Origin: Methylobacterium sp. NEAU K
GTDB lineage: Bacteria; Pseudomonadota; Alphaproteobacteria; Rhizobiales; Beijerinckiaceae
Length of the DNA: 64,000 nucleotides
NCBI RefSeq assembly: GCF_030700285.1
Contig: NZ_JAUYZJ010000005.1
Span: forward strand, 1-64,000
Direction: 5' to 3'
In this document: piece after piece, positions 63,633 to 64,000 of the stretch
Numbering within the stretch: position 1 is the first letter of the stretch
Layout of the letters: the number at the start of each line of letters is the position of its first letter
Notes under the pieces: generated by a model
Database searches by the model: none
Seen by the model: only the letters and a program-made list of their open reading frames with translations
Told to the model about the DNA's origin: nothing
Translations under genes and position numbers: made by a program

Positions 63633-64000
63633 TCACTCCGCGGCGAACTTCTGCACCGCGCCGATGGCGCCGGAGCCTGAGATCTCCCCGACCTCTTCCT
63701 CCGAGTACTTGAGCAGGTCGCGCAGAATCTCCTCGGTGTGCTCACCGAGCAGCGGCGACCGTACCACCTCGGTGGGGCTCGCCGACAGCTTGATCGGATT
63801 GCCGACCGAGAGGTACCGGCCGCGGGTCGGGTGATCGACCTCCACGATGGTGCCGGTGGCGCGCAGCGCCTCGTCGGCTGCGATCTCCTTCATGGACAGG
63901 ATCGGGCCGCACGGGATGTCGTGTCCGTTGAGGATATCCATCGCCTCGAACTTCGACATCTTCATCGTCCAGGCCTCGATGCGCGTGAAGATCTCGTTGA
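63633..64000 (-). CDS. frc: Formyl-CoA:oxalate CoA-transferase, C-terminal part (cut by window edge)
   Basis: The last 121 residues of a class III CoA-transferase. [20 protein letters not shown], then [20 protein letters not shown] and [20 protein letters not shown] match the C terminus of Frc, which moves CoA from formyl-CoA to oxalate. The gene starts beyond position 64000. An oxalyl-CoA decarboxylase gene commonly accompanies frc and may be just outside. The 164-base gap to the formyl hydrolase/transferase gene has no strong terminator, so the two may be co-transcribed. Confidence 0.85.
   Translation of the reverse strand, partial: NEIFTRIEAWTMKMSKFEAMDILNGHDIPCGPILSMKEIAADEALRATGTIVEVDHPTRGRYLSVGNPIKLSASPTEVVRSPLLGEHTEEILRDLLKYSEEEVGEISGSGAIGAVQKFAAE

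Overview
The window looks like chromosome of an aerobic anoxygenic phototroph of the alphaproteobacteria, most likely Methylobacterium/Methylorubrum. Base composition is visibly very GC-rich. The window carries bchCXYZ-pufQBALMC, spirilloxanthin-type crtCDEF, pyruvate phosphate dikinase, propionyl-CoA carboxylase, split pntA/pntB transhydrogenase and an oxalate/formyl-CoA locus. The genus call is inference from gene content; no 16S or marker alignment was possible.

Layout: (1) 1-923, the end of a GDP-L-fucose synthase gene. (2) 1397-5075, crtI-crtB, a 44-aa membrane ORF and hemC. (3) 5275-11597, a Tat-exported phosphoesterase, a secreted protein, pccB, tRNA-Val(CAC), a small Rdx-family CxxC protein and an HWE histidine kinase. 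(4) 11608-22877, an eight-gene minus-strand operon in which every gene overlaps the next. It holds two stand-alone glycosyltransferases, a glycosyltransferase-deacetylase fusion, a two-NBD ABC ATPase, a methyltransferase-like protein, a Tat-type solute-binding protein and two permeases. A divergent GT87-like membrane protein flanks it. (5) 24706-38171, the main photosynthesis cluster: crtC-crtD facing left, crtE-crtF-bchC-bchX-bchY-bchZ-pufQ-pufB-pufA-pufL-pufM-pufC facing right. (6) 38391-58638, housekeeping and envelope genes: a DUF3096 peptide, ppdK, a DUF882 protein, an L,D-transpeptidase, an orphan sigma-54 response regulator, pepF, an ABC1-family protein, a cytochrome oxidase subunit IV, pntAA-pntAB-pntB, recJ, a CAP-domain lipoprotein and an HD-GYP protein. 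(7) 59195-64000, an oxalate-type locus: GntR regulator, OxlT-like antiporter, class II aldolase, a stand-alone formyl hydrolase/transferase domain and the 3' end of a formyl-CoA transferase gene.

Working together: CrtE and CrtB make phytoene, CrtI desaturates it, and CrtC/CrtD/CrtF convert it towards spirilloxanthin-type carotenoids. HemC supplies the tetrapyrrole, BchXYZ and BchC carry out late bacteriochlorophyll a steps, and PufBALM-C form LH1, the reaction centre and its tetraheme cytochrome. Three near-identical palindromes (GTGTC-N10-GACAC, containing the CrtJ/PpsR consensus TGT-N12-ACA) lie exactly before crtI, between crtD and crtE, and before bchC. They point to one shared redox/light repressor for pieces of the cluster that are now about 22 kb apart. 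bchF/N/B/H/L/M, puhA and ppsR are not in this window.

The least familiar part is the eight-gene glycosyltransferase/ABC-importer operon sitting between the two halves of the carotenoid genes. I do not recognise a described system with this exact gene set.
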